Shown here piece by piece: positions 54,629-62,954 of a stretch of DNA of 64,000 nt. The notes under the pieces are model-generated. The model did no database searches. It was not told the origin of the DNA and saw nothing but the letters and a program-made list of their open reading frames with translations. Source of the stretch: Peptoanaerobacter stomatis (GTDB lineage: Bacteria; Bacillota; Clostridia; Peptostreptococcales; Filifactoraceae); contig NZ_JH815225.1 of assembly GCF_000238095.2 (NCBI RefSeq), forward strand, positions 1,660,419 to 1,724,418, given 5' to 3'. Position 1 is the stretch's first letter; every line of letters begins with the position of its first letter. Both the position numbers and the translations under genes were made by a program.

Positions 54629-55276
54629 ATGATTTATTATTTTCCGTCATGTAATTTTAAAAAGGCACATGCTGATGTAAGCGAGAAAATCTGCGCATAT
54701 CTGAGAGCTAAAAATGTCAAAATATTAGGATGTTGCAGGATATCCCAGGACTTACTCAAAGAAGGAGATACTATACTTACAAACTGTACTAATTGTGCCA
54801 TTATTACAAATGAACTCAGTCCTAATACGCAGGAAAAAAGCGTTTACGAATTTATCTTGGAAGATGATGACTTCCCTTGGAAGGATTTTCACGGAGAAGA
54901 GATAAGCGTGCAGGACTGTTGGAAGGCTCATAAAAAAGCCAGTGCTCAAAATGCAGTGAGAAAATGCCTTGAAAAGATGAACATTAAGGCAGTTGAGATT
55001 GAAGAAAACTTTGAAAAGACAAAGTTTTGCGGTATATGGAATCTGTCGGAGGTAACTCCACTTAATATGAAAACAGCTCCAAGACTTTTCAAAGAGATAG
55101 GAGAAAAATATACCACAGTTCTTTTAGAGGAAGACAAGTTGAAAAAAATGAATGAGCAGGTAGCAAGGCATAAGACTGATAGAATCTTGGTATACTGTAA
55201 TACCTGTGAAAGCGGACTGAAATTGGGAGAAGGAAAACCTGTTCACTTGGCTGAACTTATTTCAGCAAGATTATAA
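54629..55276 (+). CDS. CCG-domain (HdrB-like) cysteine protein of the purine cluster
   Basis: 215-residue soluble protein with two degenerate CCG (cysteine-rich) domains, as in heterodisulfide reductase HdrB, GlpC and LutA. First set: C8, C35-C36, C53-x2-C56. Second set: C97, C134-G, C190-x2-C193, where the usual second Cys of the pair is Gly. PVHLAEL at the end is typical of CCG proteins. Such domains bind a non-cubane [4Fe-4S] cluster or zinc in electron bifurcation and disulfide reduction. I do not know an E. coli yge-ygf counterpart. It sits between ygfK and ssnA, so a redox role next to YgfK is inferred. RBS is AAGGAAG. Confidence 0.75.
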   Translation: MIYYFPSCNFKKAHADVSEKICAYLRAKNVKILGCCRISQDLLKEGDTILTNCTNCAIITNELSPNTQEKSVYEFILEDDDFPWKDFHGEEISVQDCWKAHKKASAQNAVRKCLEKMNIKAVEIEENFEKTKFCGIWNLSEVTPLNMKTAPRLFKEIGEKYTTVLLEEDKLKKMNEQVARHKTDRILVYCNTCESGLKLGEGKPVHLAELISARL

Positions 55277-55601
55277 ATTAATATTGAAATTCTTTTAATC
55301 TATGGATGACATATATTTATTTTTAAATGCTTATTTGAATTTCAGTCATAGAATAAAAAATATTTAATTTTTTAAGAATACATTTTAAAATAGAAAAAAA
55401 TACTTATATTTTTAAATAGATGTCTGCACTTAAAATTTTGATAGTATAAGTCTGATTTTAACTAAAAATAAATAAGATGATATACAATAATTTAAACAAA
55501 TTTTTGTAAAGATATGAAATAATTTACATTTCTGCCATAGGGAAAGCTATAGACCTTATTGCAGATTAATTATAAAAATTTTAATAACAGAGGTGAAGAA
55601 T

Positions 55602-56924
55602 ATGATAATAGGTAACGGAAGACTTATAACAAATTCGGATAAAGTCGGATTTATGGACAATGGAGCAGTGCTTATAAAAGGCAATGTAGTAGAGGAAATA
55701 GGAGATTTTGAAACACTTAAAAAAGCTAATCCCAATGAAGAGGTGCTTGATGCAAACGGTCAACTTATAATGCCGGGTATGATATGCGCTCACTCACATA
55801 TATACAGTGCATATGCAAGAGGAATGGCACCGAGCGGAGCGACTGATAACTTCTTCAACATATTGGAAAATCTTTGGTGGAAACTGGATAGAAGTCTCGG
55901 CTTGGAAGATATAAAACTGAACGCATACACTACATATGCAGAGTCTATAAAATCAGGGGTTACTACACTTATTGACCATCACGCAAGTGGACATTGCATA
56001 CCAGGAAGCCTTTTTGCACTTGAAGAAGTTGCAAAAAAAATAGGTGTAAGAACATCTCTTTGCTTTGAAACAACAGATAGAGACGGTAAAGAAGCAACAA
56101 AAGCGGGAATAAAAGAAAATGTGGATTTTATAAAACATACACTTAAAGATAACGATGATATGGTAAAAGGATTGTTCGGAATGCACGCATCATTTACTAT
56201 ATCAGATGAAACTATGTCTCTTATAAAAGAAGCTATGGAAGGCGTAGATGCAGGATATCACGTACACGTTACAGAAGGTATAGAAGACCAATATGACAGC
56301 CTTAAAAAATATGGCAGAAAAGTTGGAGAAAGACTGTACGATTGGGGGATATTAGGAGATAAAACCCTTGCAATACACTGCATACATTTAAGCCAAGGTG
56401 AAATGGATATAATAAAAGCTACAGACACAAGTGTAGTTACAAATCCGGAGTCAAATATGAACAATGCTGTAGGAGCGCCACCTGTTGTACAAATGCTTAA
56501 AAAAGGCATAAGAGTAGGATTGGGTTCAGACGCATACACACAAGATATGTTTGAGTCAATGAAAGTATCAAATATACTTCAAAGCCATCATTTAGCAGAT
56601 CCTACAGTAGGTTTTATGGAAACAAAAGCACTTCAATTTGAAAACAATCCAAAAATATGTGCAAAATATTGGGATAAACCGCTTGGAAAGATTGAAAAAG
56701 GAGCATATGCTGATATAATAGTTGTAGATTACAAACCTCATACACCTATGTCAGATGCAAACTGGTTCGGACATTTATTATTCGGAGTAAACGGTGGAAT
56801 GGTGAAACATACTGTAATAAACGGTAAACTTGTCATGAAAGACAGAATAATACTTACTGCCGATATGGATAAGATAAATGCCGATTCTACTCAAAGAGCA
56901 AGCGAAATTTGGAAAAATATGTAA
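55602..56924 (+). CDS. ssnA: SsnA-family amidohydrolase
   Basis: 440-residue metal-dependent hydrolase of the chlorohydrolase/guanine-deaminase type; E. coli SsnA has 442. Metal residues: H64 and H66 in CAHSHIYSAYARG, HHASG, HVHVTEG and the GSDAY aspartate. ENLWWKLDRSL and CFETTDR are shared with SsnA. It is one of the genes needed for anaerobic urate degradation; deamination or ring opening is the likely chemistry. Start at ATG 55602 with AGAGGTG upstream, not the GTG at 55593. The 325-bp gap before it shows no promoter match or hairpin that I trust. Confidence 0.93.
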   Translation: MIIGNGRLITNSDKVGFMDNGAVLIKGNVVEEIGDFETLKKANPNEEVLDANGQLIMPGMICAHSHIYSAYARGMAPSGATDNFFNILENLWWKLDRSLGLEDIKLNAYTTYAESIKSGVTTLIDHHASGHCIPGSLFALEEVAKKIGVRTSLCFETTDRDGKEATKAGIKENVDFIKHTLKDNDDMVKGLFGMHASFTISDETMSLIKEAMEGVDAGYHVHVTEGIEDQYDSLKKYGRKVGERLYDWGILGDKTLAIHCIHLSQGEMDIIKATDTSVVTNPESNMNNAVGAPPVVQMLKKGIRVGLGSDAYTQDMFESMKVSNILQSHHLADPTVGFMETKALQFENNPKICAKYWDKPLGKIEKGAYADIIVVDYKPHTPMSDANWFGHLLFGVNGGMVKHTVINGKLVMKDRIILTADMDKINADSTQRASEIWKNM

Positions 56925-56964
56925 TATAATAAATAAAAATATTTAAAAATGGATATATTTAATA

Positions 56965-56990
56965 AAAGGATAGAAAAAAATCTATCCTTT
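56965..56990 (+). terminator. Hairpin between ssnA and xdhD
   Basis: AAAGGATAGA (56965-56974) and TCTATCCTTT (56981-56990) with an A-rich loop, followed by an A/T-rich tail. It suggests that xdhD may have its own transcription start. Confidence 0.55.
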
Positions 56991-57172
56991 AAAAATATTT
57001 ATTGTTGATTTTGCAAATTATTGACGATAAGCTATATACTAAAATTCATTAGTAATGATAGAAAAATGGTATTGTGTAAATTTAATAAATATACTTTTAT
57101 TTATGGATTTTTCACATAAATATATGTTATTCTATTGGAGATTGGTATTACTTACAAAAAAAGGTGAATACA

Positions 57173-59749
57173 ATGCTTGAATTTATACTAAATGGCGAAA
57201 TAGTAAACTCATATATAGATATGTATCTAATAGACTACCTAAGGGATATTATGCATATAACATCGGTAAAACGTGGTTGTGAAGATGGCAGTTGCGGTGC
57301 GTGCATGCTTATAATAGACGGTGTAGCTACATACTCCTGCCATAAAAAAATATCTGATATATTGGGAAAAAGCGTAATAACGGTGGAAGGCTTGGACGAA
57401 GAAGAAAAAGAAGTTTATGTATATGCCTTTAAAACTGTAGGAGCAGTACAGTGCGGATACTGTACTCCTGCGATGATTATGTCGGCAAAGGCACTTATAG
57501 ATGAATATAACTTGCCATCAAAATATCAGATAAAAAAAGCTATAAGCAAAAACATATGCAGATGTACGGGATATGCAAAGATAGAAAAAGCAATAGAATT
57601 AGCCTCAAGGATATTTGCAGGAATAGATAAGATACAAAAATCTAAATCAAAGGGTAAAATAGGCGAAATTTTATCTTCAGAAGAAGTGGATGATAAGATA
57701 CTCGGCATAGCAAAATATACAGACGATTTATATATGAAAGATATGTTATATGGCGGTGCATTGAGATTAGACGTACCGAGAGCCTTTATAAAAAGTATTG
57801 ATTACACAAAAGCATTAAATCACAAAGATACGGTAGCAATAATAGACAAAAACTCTCTGAAAAAATCAAATAAAGTAGGGCTTGTAAGGCAAGATACGCC
57901 TGTATTTGTAGGAGTAGGCGAAGAAACGAGATGTATATCCGACGCTATATGTGCAATAGCCTCAAAGACTAAAAAAGGATTAAAAGAGGCGTTGTCATTA
58001 GTAGAAGTGGAGTATGAAGAATTAAAGCCTATAACACATATGAAAGATGCTCTTAAAAAAGACGCATATGATATACATAAAGACGGAAATATATTACAAA
58101 AAGTCCTTATAAATAGAGGAGACGTAGATTCAGCCATAAAAAATTCAAAATATGTAATAACAAATAATTACAGCGTTCCAATGACTGACCACGCCTTTTT
58201 AGAAACAGAATCGGCACTTGCATATGTTAAAGATGAAGATTTGATACTTTATACATCTGCACAAAATGTGTCAAATATACGAAAACAGCTTGTGAACATA
58301 TTGGATTTACCTGAAAATAATATAAAAGTATTTATAAAAAACGTGGGTGGAGATTTTGGAGGCAAGAATGATATAACAGTTCAGCATCATACGGTGCTTC
58401 TTGCACTTGAAACAAAGAAACCTGTCAAGATGACATTTACAAGGCAAGAAAGTATCAAATATCACTCTAAAAGACACGCTATGGAAATGGAATTTACAAC
58501 AGCTTGTGATGAAAGCGGAAAACTTACAGCTTTAAAAGCTATAATTATAGCAGATACAGGAGCATATGCCTCAGTAGGAGAAAATGTCATAGAAAAATGC
58601 TGTATGCACTCCGCAGGACCATATAATTACCAAAATATAAATATAAAAGGTATGTCCGTTTTTACAAACAATATAAGTTCAGGAGCATTCAGAGGATTTG
58701 GAGTTACACAGTCCAATTTTGCCATTGAGAGCAATCTCAACAGGCTTGCAGAACTTGCAGGTATATCGGCATGGGAGATAAGATATAAAAATGCAGTAGA
58801 TGTAGGAGATATATTGCCTAACGGACAGATAGCCGACAGTGATACTGCATTAAAAGAAACCTTGATTTCAGTAAAAGATTTCTTTTATTCAAAATCATAT
58901 GTAGGAATAGCTTGTGCTATGAAAAATATGGGAGATGGTGTAGGAAGTAAAGATGTTGGAAAATGCGTATTGCTTGTAAAAAATGACAAAGTTATAATAA
59001 AATCCGACATAGCATTTTCAGGTCAAGGAATAGAAACTGCACTTATTCAGATAGTTTGCCAAACGACCGGTCTTTTGCCGGGGCAAATAAAATGCGAATG
59101 TATGCAACTTGGCAGTGCAAACACATCAAAACACACATTTTTCATAGGAGAAGCGGTGAGAAGAGCATCTCTTAAATTACAAGAGGCACTCATAAATTCT
59201 ACACTTAGAAAACTTAACGGAAGCTATTATATAGGAGAATATGTGAGCGTAACAGATCCTATTAATTCCAAAAAAGATAATCCTATATCTCATATCTCAT
59301 ATGCTTATGCTACGCATTGTGTCGCTTTGGATGAAGACGGAAAAGTAAAAAAGGTGATAGCGTCTCATGATGTAGGAAAAGCTATCAACCCTATTAATAT
59401 ACAGGGGCAGATACAAGGCGGAGTTACTATGGCGCTTGGATATGCACTGAGTGAAAAAGTAATTGTAAAAAATGGAGTTGTGCAGGGAGATTTCGGCTCA
59501 CTTGGAGTGCTTAGAGCCAATCAGGTGCCGGAGATAGATGTAATAATAGTAGAAAAAAATCTCAGCAAACTTGCATATGGAGCAAAAGGAGTGGCTGAAA
59601 TATCAGCAATACCGACAGTTGCAGCACTTCAAGGAGCATATATGAAATTTGACGGGATATTTAGAACAAAACTTCCATTAGAAGATACTGCATACAATAA
59701 AAAGAAACTCAAAAAAAATAACTTCGTATTCAAAAATATGAAGTTTTAA
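57173..59749 (+). CDS. xdhD: XdhD-like molybdenum hydroxylase (2Fe-2S plus molybdopterin domains)
   Basis: 858-residue fused iron-sulfur/molybdenum hydroxylase of the xanthine dehydrogenase family (E. coli XdhD ~956). N-terminal [2Fe-2S] domain: C36, C41, C44, C56. Second [2Fe-2S] domain: C94, C97, C129, C131. The molybdopterin part has GGDFGGKNDI, SGAFRGFGVTQSNFAIE and GAKGVAEISAIPT with the catalytic-type Glu. There is no FAD domain in the protein and no ygfM-like gene beside it. Start at ATG 57173 (AAGGTG upstream), not GTG 57164. It probably hydroxylates or reduces a purine; XdhC at 40.7 kb would mature it. Confidence 0.92.
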   Translation: MLEFILNGEIVNSYIDMYLIDYLRDIMHITSVKRGCEDGSCGACMLIIDGVATYSCHKKISDILGKSVITVEGLDEEEKEVYVYAFKTVGAVQCGYCTPAMIMSAKALIDEYNLPSKYQIKKAISKNICRCTGYAKIEKAIELASRIFAGIDKIQKSKSKGKIGEILSSEEVDDKILGIAKYTDDLYMKDMLYGGALRLDVPRAFIKSIDYTKALNHKDTVAIIDKNSLKKSNKVGLVRQDTPVFVGVGEETRCISDAICAIASKTKKGLKEALSLVEVEYEELKPITHMKDALKKDAYDIHKDGNILQKVLINRGDVDSAIKNSKYVITNNYSVPMTDHAFLETESALAYVKDEDLILYTSAQNVSNIRKQLVNILDLPENNIKVFIKNVGGDFGGKNDITVQHHTVLLALETKKPVKMTFTRQESIKYHSKRHAMEMEFTTACDESGKLTALKAIIIADTGAYASVGENVIEKCCMHSAGPYNYQNINIKGMSVFTNNISSGAFRGFGVTQSNFAIESNLNRLAELAGISAWEIRYKNAVDVGDILPNGQIADSDTALKETLISVKDFFYSKSYVGIACAMKNMGDGVGSKDVGKCVLLVKNDKVIIKSDIAFSGQGIETALIQIVCQTTGLLPGQIKCECMQLGSANTSKHTFFIGEAVRRASLKLQEALINSTLRKLNGSYYIGEYVSVTDPINSKKDNPISHISYAYATHCVALDEDGKVKKVIASHDVGKAINPINIQGQIQGGVTMALGYALSEKVIVKNGVVQGDFGSLGVLRANQVPEIDVIIVEKNLSKLAYGAKGVAEISAIPTVAALQGAYMKFDGIFRTKLPLEDTAYNKKKLKKNNFVFKNMKF

Positions 59750-59755
59750 ACAGTT

Positions 59756-59815
59756 AAGTTTCATAGTGAATCAGCTTTATTTATAATAAGGTTAATTCAC
59801 CATGAAACTTATTTT
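59756..59815 (+). terminator. Terminator after xdhD
   Basis: AAGTTTCATAGTGAAT (59756-59771) with ATTCACCATGAAACTT (59795-59810), 15 of 16 pairs, then ATTTTATTAT. It marks the end of the purine cluster. Confidence 0.85.
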
Positions 59816-59913
59816 ATTATCTAATGCTAAAAACCAATTAAATATCCACATAATTGTATTATAACAAAATTGCTTATAATCTCATCAAATATGAAATACT
59901 TGGTATTATAGAT

Positions 59914-60036
59914 AGTGATTAGTATAAAGTCTTATAGAATAATTGGAAAACATAATAATTAATTTTTCAGGTAGACTATATATATTAATGTTAATTATAC
60001 AAGCTATCCATAATTTTATTAGAAAATAGGTATAAT
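59914..60036 (+). repeat. Dispersed repeat R1, full copy; rest of the 59750-60056 gap
   Basis: AGTATAAAGTCTTATAGAAT, AATTAATTTTTCAGGTAGAC, TTAATTATACAAGCTATCCA and TAATTTTATTAGAAAATAGG. It fills most of the space between the xdhD terminator and the convergent DUF4097 gene. Confidence 0.75.
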
Positions 60037-60056
60037 ACTATTGCTTGAACTTCAAA

Positions 60057-60977
60057 CTATTTTATTTTTATAAAACCTGAATCCATTTCTATGTTTATTT
60101 TGTCTTTTCCGTTTTTAATTTTTTCGCTTATAGTTTTATCTTCCAACATATATTTTTTACCTAATATATTTACTATACCGCTGTCGCTTTTTACATTTAT
60201 TTGCGCGTCATAATTTTTTAAATCTATCCGTGCTATCGAATCGGACGCGTCTATATTTATGTTGTAGGATTTTTCACCGCTTAGGCTGATAACTGCGTTA
60301 TCCGTTTTTAAGTCGGCGGATTTCAAACTCTCTTTTGCCACAAATACTGCACTGTCCGTATTAAACTTCACTTTAAGATTTTGAGCATCAGGTGTTGAAA
60401 TAACTAAGTAAGGTGTATTTTTGTCAAACTTTTCAGGTGAAGTTATTTCATATTTTGAGCCATTTTGATTTATCTTCATAAGTTTTACATTGTCATTGCT
60501 CTTTCTTTTTGAGTAAAAATCTATCTTGTATTTATCGGATTTTTCTATTTGTACACATAAAGATGAAGACGGCAAGTTTATATACAATTCGTCAAATTTA
60601 TTCAAATTTTCAGTCTTTAGTAAGTATTTGTATTCCTTGGACATTTCATTTTCAAAATAATCACCAAGTGCCATTTCATCAATTACAGTATCGGATACAA
60701 TGTCGGATACGCCATCCAAGATATTTTGCTCCAAACTTTTAGCAAATAAATTTGCGCCTTTATTGATTATGCCGTAGTCTTCATAATTATCATCAAGAGC
60801 ATCATCAGTTTCATCTTCGATATAGTCTTTAACAGGATTATATCTATGGCTGTGAAATATTGAATTATGACTGTAGATATCTCTTACATTTGCAAAATCG
60901 AATGCGAAAAATGAAATAGCTGAAAGCAGACTACTTATCAAGATTAATATTATTAGAACTTTTAGCAGTTTTTTCAT
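60057..60977 (-). CDS. DUF4097-family envelope protein
   Basis: 306 residues: N-terminal membrane segment (residues 5-26), a polar spacer, then a C-terminal (residues ~150-306) series of short beta repeats typical of DUF4097 (LYINLPSSSLCVQIEKSDKYKIDFY ... IDASDSIARIDLKNYDAQINVKSDSGIVNILG). Probably extracellular and membrane-tethered. RBS AGGAGGAATAACA. It overlaps the DUF1700 gene by 47 bp and forms with it and PadR a known three-gene module. Molecular function unknown. Confidence 0.82.
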   Translation of the reverse strand: MKKLLKVLIILILISSLLSAISFFAFDFANVRDIYSHNSIFHSHRYNPVKDYIEDETDDALDDNYEDYGIINKGANLFAKSLEQNILDGVSDIVSDTVIDEMALGDYFENEMSKEYKYLLKTENLNKFDELYINLPSSSLCVQIEKSDKYKIDFYSKRKSNDNVKLMKINQNGSKYEITSPEKFDKNTPYLVISTPDAQNLKVKFNTDSAVFVAKESLKSADLKTDNAVISLSGEKSYNINIDASDSIARIDLKNYDAQINVKSDSGIVNILGKKYMLEDKTISEKIKNGKDKINIEMDSGFIKIK

Positions 60978-61659
60978 TGTTATTCCTCCTTTTTTTCCAT
61001 TTAATTGTTATAAATATGTTTTTTATACCTTTTATAATAAGCTTTATTATAAAAAGTCCAAGCAGTATTATAAGAAGTCCGAAAGATATTACGGCAATGG
61101 CTGAAAACAGCCTTGTAAGCGGGTGAATAGAAGTAATTATATGATTAGGGAAAATATTTCTTGCGAAAATGGGGTTTATAACGGATATTATAAGTGTTAT
61201 TCCATATACAAATATAGTAAATACAATCCCTACTATTGAGCTGACAATTCCAAAGAAAATGCCTAATATACCTAATATTATGGCAATTATTACGCCTACA
61301 ACTCCCATTCCGAAACCGAATATTGCGGGCAAAATGCTTATTACACCTATTATTGCCAATATTGTTAAAATAAATTTATAATTTTTGCTTTTTTTGTTCT
61401 CATCTTCTGCGTCTTTTTCGAAGTCTGATTGTTCAAATTCTGCATTTTTAGCTACGAGATGTATTTTTTCACCGCTTATATATTCTTTTGCTATCAACTC
61501 AGGTGAGCCAAGCTCGCTACATATATCTTCTTCACTCTTGCCGTTTTCCATTGCTATGTTGAAATGTTCTTCGTAATCCGAGAGGATATCATCTATAACG
61601 ATTTGAGGCATATCTTTGAGATAAAATTTGAGCAAGTCCAAAAATTCTCTTTTTTTCAT
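60931..61659 (-). CDS. DUF1700-family membrane protein
   Basis: 242 residues. The N-terminal ~75 form the DUF1700 helical part (KREFLDLLKFYLKDMPQIVIDDILSDYEEHFNIAMENGKSEEDICSELGSPELIAKEYI shape), followed by four to five hydrophobic segments (residues ~90-220) and a basic tail. Lies 17 bp after padR. This protein class is regulated by PadR repressors and linked to cell-envelope stress in other Firmicutes. Confidence 0.85.
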   Translation of the reverse strand: MKKREFLDLLKFYLKDMPQIVIDDILSDYEEHFNIAMENGKSEEDICSELGSPELIAKEYISGEKIHLVAKNAEFEQSDFEKDAEDENKKSKNYKFILTILAIIGVISILPAIFGFGMGVVGVIIAIILGILGIFFGIVSSIVGIVFTIFVYGITLIISVINPIFARNIFPNHIITSIHPLTRLFSAIAVISFGLLIILLGLFIIKLIIKGIKNIFITIKWKKRRNNNEKTAKSSNNINLDK

Positions 61660-61676
61660 ATGGTATCATTCCTTTT

Positions 61677-61985
61677 TTATATTTTCAAAATAGTATTTAC
61701 CGAGCTTGTAAAATCAGTCCATTCTTTGATTTGCAAGTTTTGTGAAGCTCTGCCGGTGTCTGTGAGCTTGTAATATTTTCGTGGTGGACCTGTTTGAGAC
61801 TCTTGCAAGTATGTATCCACATATCCGTCATTTTTGAGTCGCCTTAACAGCGGATATATAGTACCCTCCGATATATCTATATGAGCAGATATTTTTTCAA
61901 CCAGTTCATATCCGTACATATCCTTTTCGATGAGCAGAGATAATACGAGCAATTCCAACACACCTTTTTTGAATTGTATGTTCAT
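61677..61985 (-). CDS. PadR-family transcriptional regulator
   Basis: 102-residue winged-helix repressor: [28 protein letters not shown] is the PadR recognition pattern, with [17 protein letters not shown] as the winged-helix recognition part. Short form without a long C-terminal dimer helix. First gene of the PadR-DUF1700-DUF4097 operon and probably its autorepressor. RBS AAGGAGG. Confidence 0.93.
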   Translation of the reverse strand: MNIQFKKGVLELLVLSLLIEKDMYGYELVEKISAHIDISEGTIYPLLRRLKNDGYVDTYLQESQTGPPRKYYKLTDTGRASQNLQIKEWTDFTSSVNTILKI

Positions 61986-62253
61986 AAAACCTCCTTAATA
62001 CTAATAAGCTTTATCTATTATTTGCTATAAGAATAAAATAAAAAATATTTATCATTTTATAGTTTTTTTATTCTACTTATGATATGAAATATACTATGCT
62101 TTAATGCTTGTAAATGCTGAAATAAGCAATAAACTATGATACTAATACCATTGCCCGTTTGAAATGCCATACAATTTTGATTCCTATATAATATATTTTT
62201 ATATGAATATTTATTGTATTATTTCATAGTATATATGGCTTTTTAAAATATTT

Positions 62254-62375
62254 TCAGTATAAAAGACAGTAGAATAATAGATATTTTAAGAATTTATTAG
62301 CTAAGTAAAATTAAGTATACTTAATAACGTATATAAATTTTATACCTTAATTAAACAGATATTAGTATAAAATTA
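62254..62375 (+). repeat. Dispersed repeat R2, copy 3
   Basis: AATAATAGATATTTTAAGAA, TTTATTAGCTAAGTAAAATT, AAGTATA and TTAATTAAACAGATATTAGT follow the R2 order. Confidence 0.6.
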
Positions 62376-62551
62376 TTTTTATTAAATAGAGTATAACACA
62401 AGGTACTATATAATGCAAGGTACTAAATTAAATTTAATAAAAAAGATACATTCGCTATTGCAATTTAGAGAAATTTTATTTGGATTGAAAATAAATCACT
62501 CTAAAACGATAGTAAGCATAATAGAAAATAAAATGTGCTCAATATTTCTGG

Positions 62552-62660
62552 TATAATGATTAAAAAACATCTTTTTTTGAAATATTATTTTTTTTATAAG
62601 AAGGCTAAAATAAAGAAAAAAGAGAAGTCATCTATGAAAATATGGATACTTCTCTTTTTT
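62552..62660 (+). ncRNA. Possible small transcript with promoter and terminator
   Basis: TGgTATAAT (extended -10, TATAAT at 62552-62557) is followed ~60-100 nt later by an intrinsic terminator, AAAAAAGAGAAGT (62616-62628) with ACTTCTCTTTTTT (62648-62660). An ATG in the loop (62634) opens an 18-residue hydrophobic frame (MKIWILLFFEIIVILILF) reading through the stem. The hairpin could also serve the minus-strand ABC gene. Confidence 0.3.
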
Positions 62661-62804
62661 GAAATTATAGTAATACTAATATTATTTTAATTAATGGATA
62701 AAGTATATATGAGTTATACTTGATTTTAATTAGTTAATAAATTATTAAAAACATCTATTATTCTATTAACTTTTAATATGTTATATCAAAATTCAACTAA
62801 ATGA

Positions 62805-62838
62805 TAGTGTTTTATAAATTTAATAAGATAAAACACTA
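62805..62838 (-). terminator. Hairpin downstream of the ABC exporter gene
   Basis: TAGTGTTTTAT and ATAAAACACTA arms, 11 bp, about 115 bp after the stop of the minus-strand ABC gene; the most likely end of that transcript. Confidence 0.45.
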
Positions 62839-62954
62839 TTTACAGTTTTCTTATAAATCATACTGTTATTATATTTGAATTAATGAGAGTAGTAATAGCA
62901 TCACTATTATTATATTGGGGAAAAGTATGAATTTAGAATAAATATTTTAATATA

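Larger units (their letters stand above)
61986..62954. other. Gene-free 969-bp stretch
   Basis: Between the divergent padR promoter side and the ABC exporter 3' end. It contains repeat R2 copy 3, a possible promoter plus terminator pair (62552-62660) that could make a small RNA or short peptide, and a TAGTGTTTTAT/ATAAAACACTA hairpin at 62805-62838. No conventional gene is seen. Confidence 0.6.
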
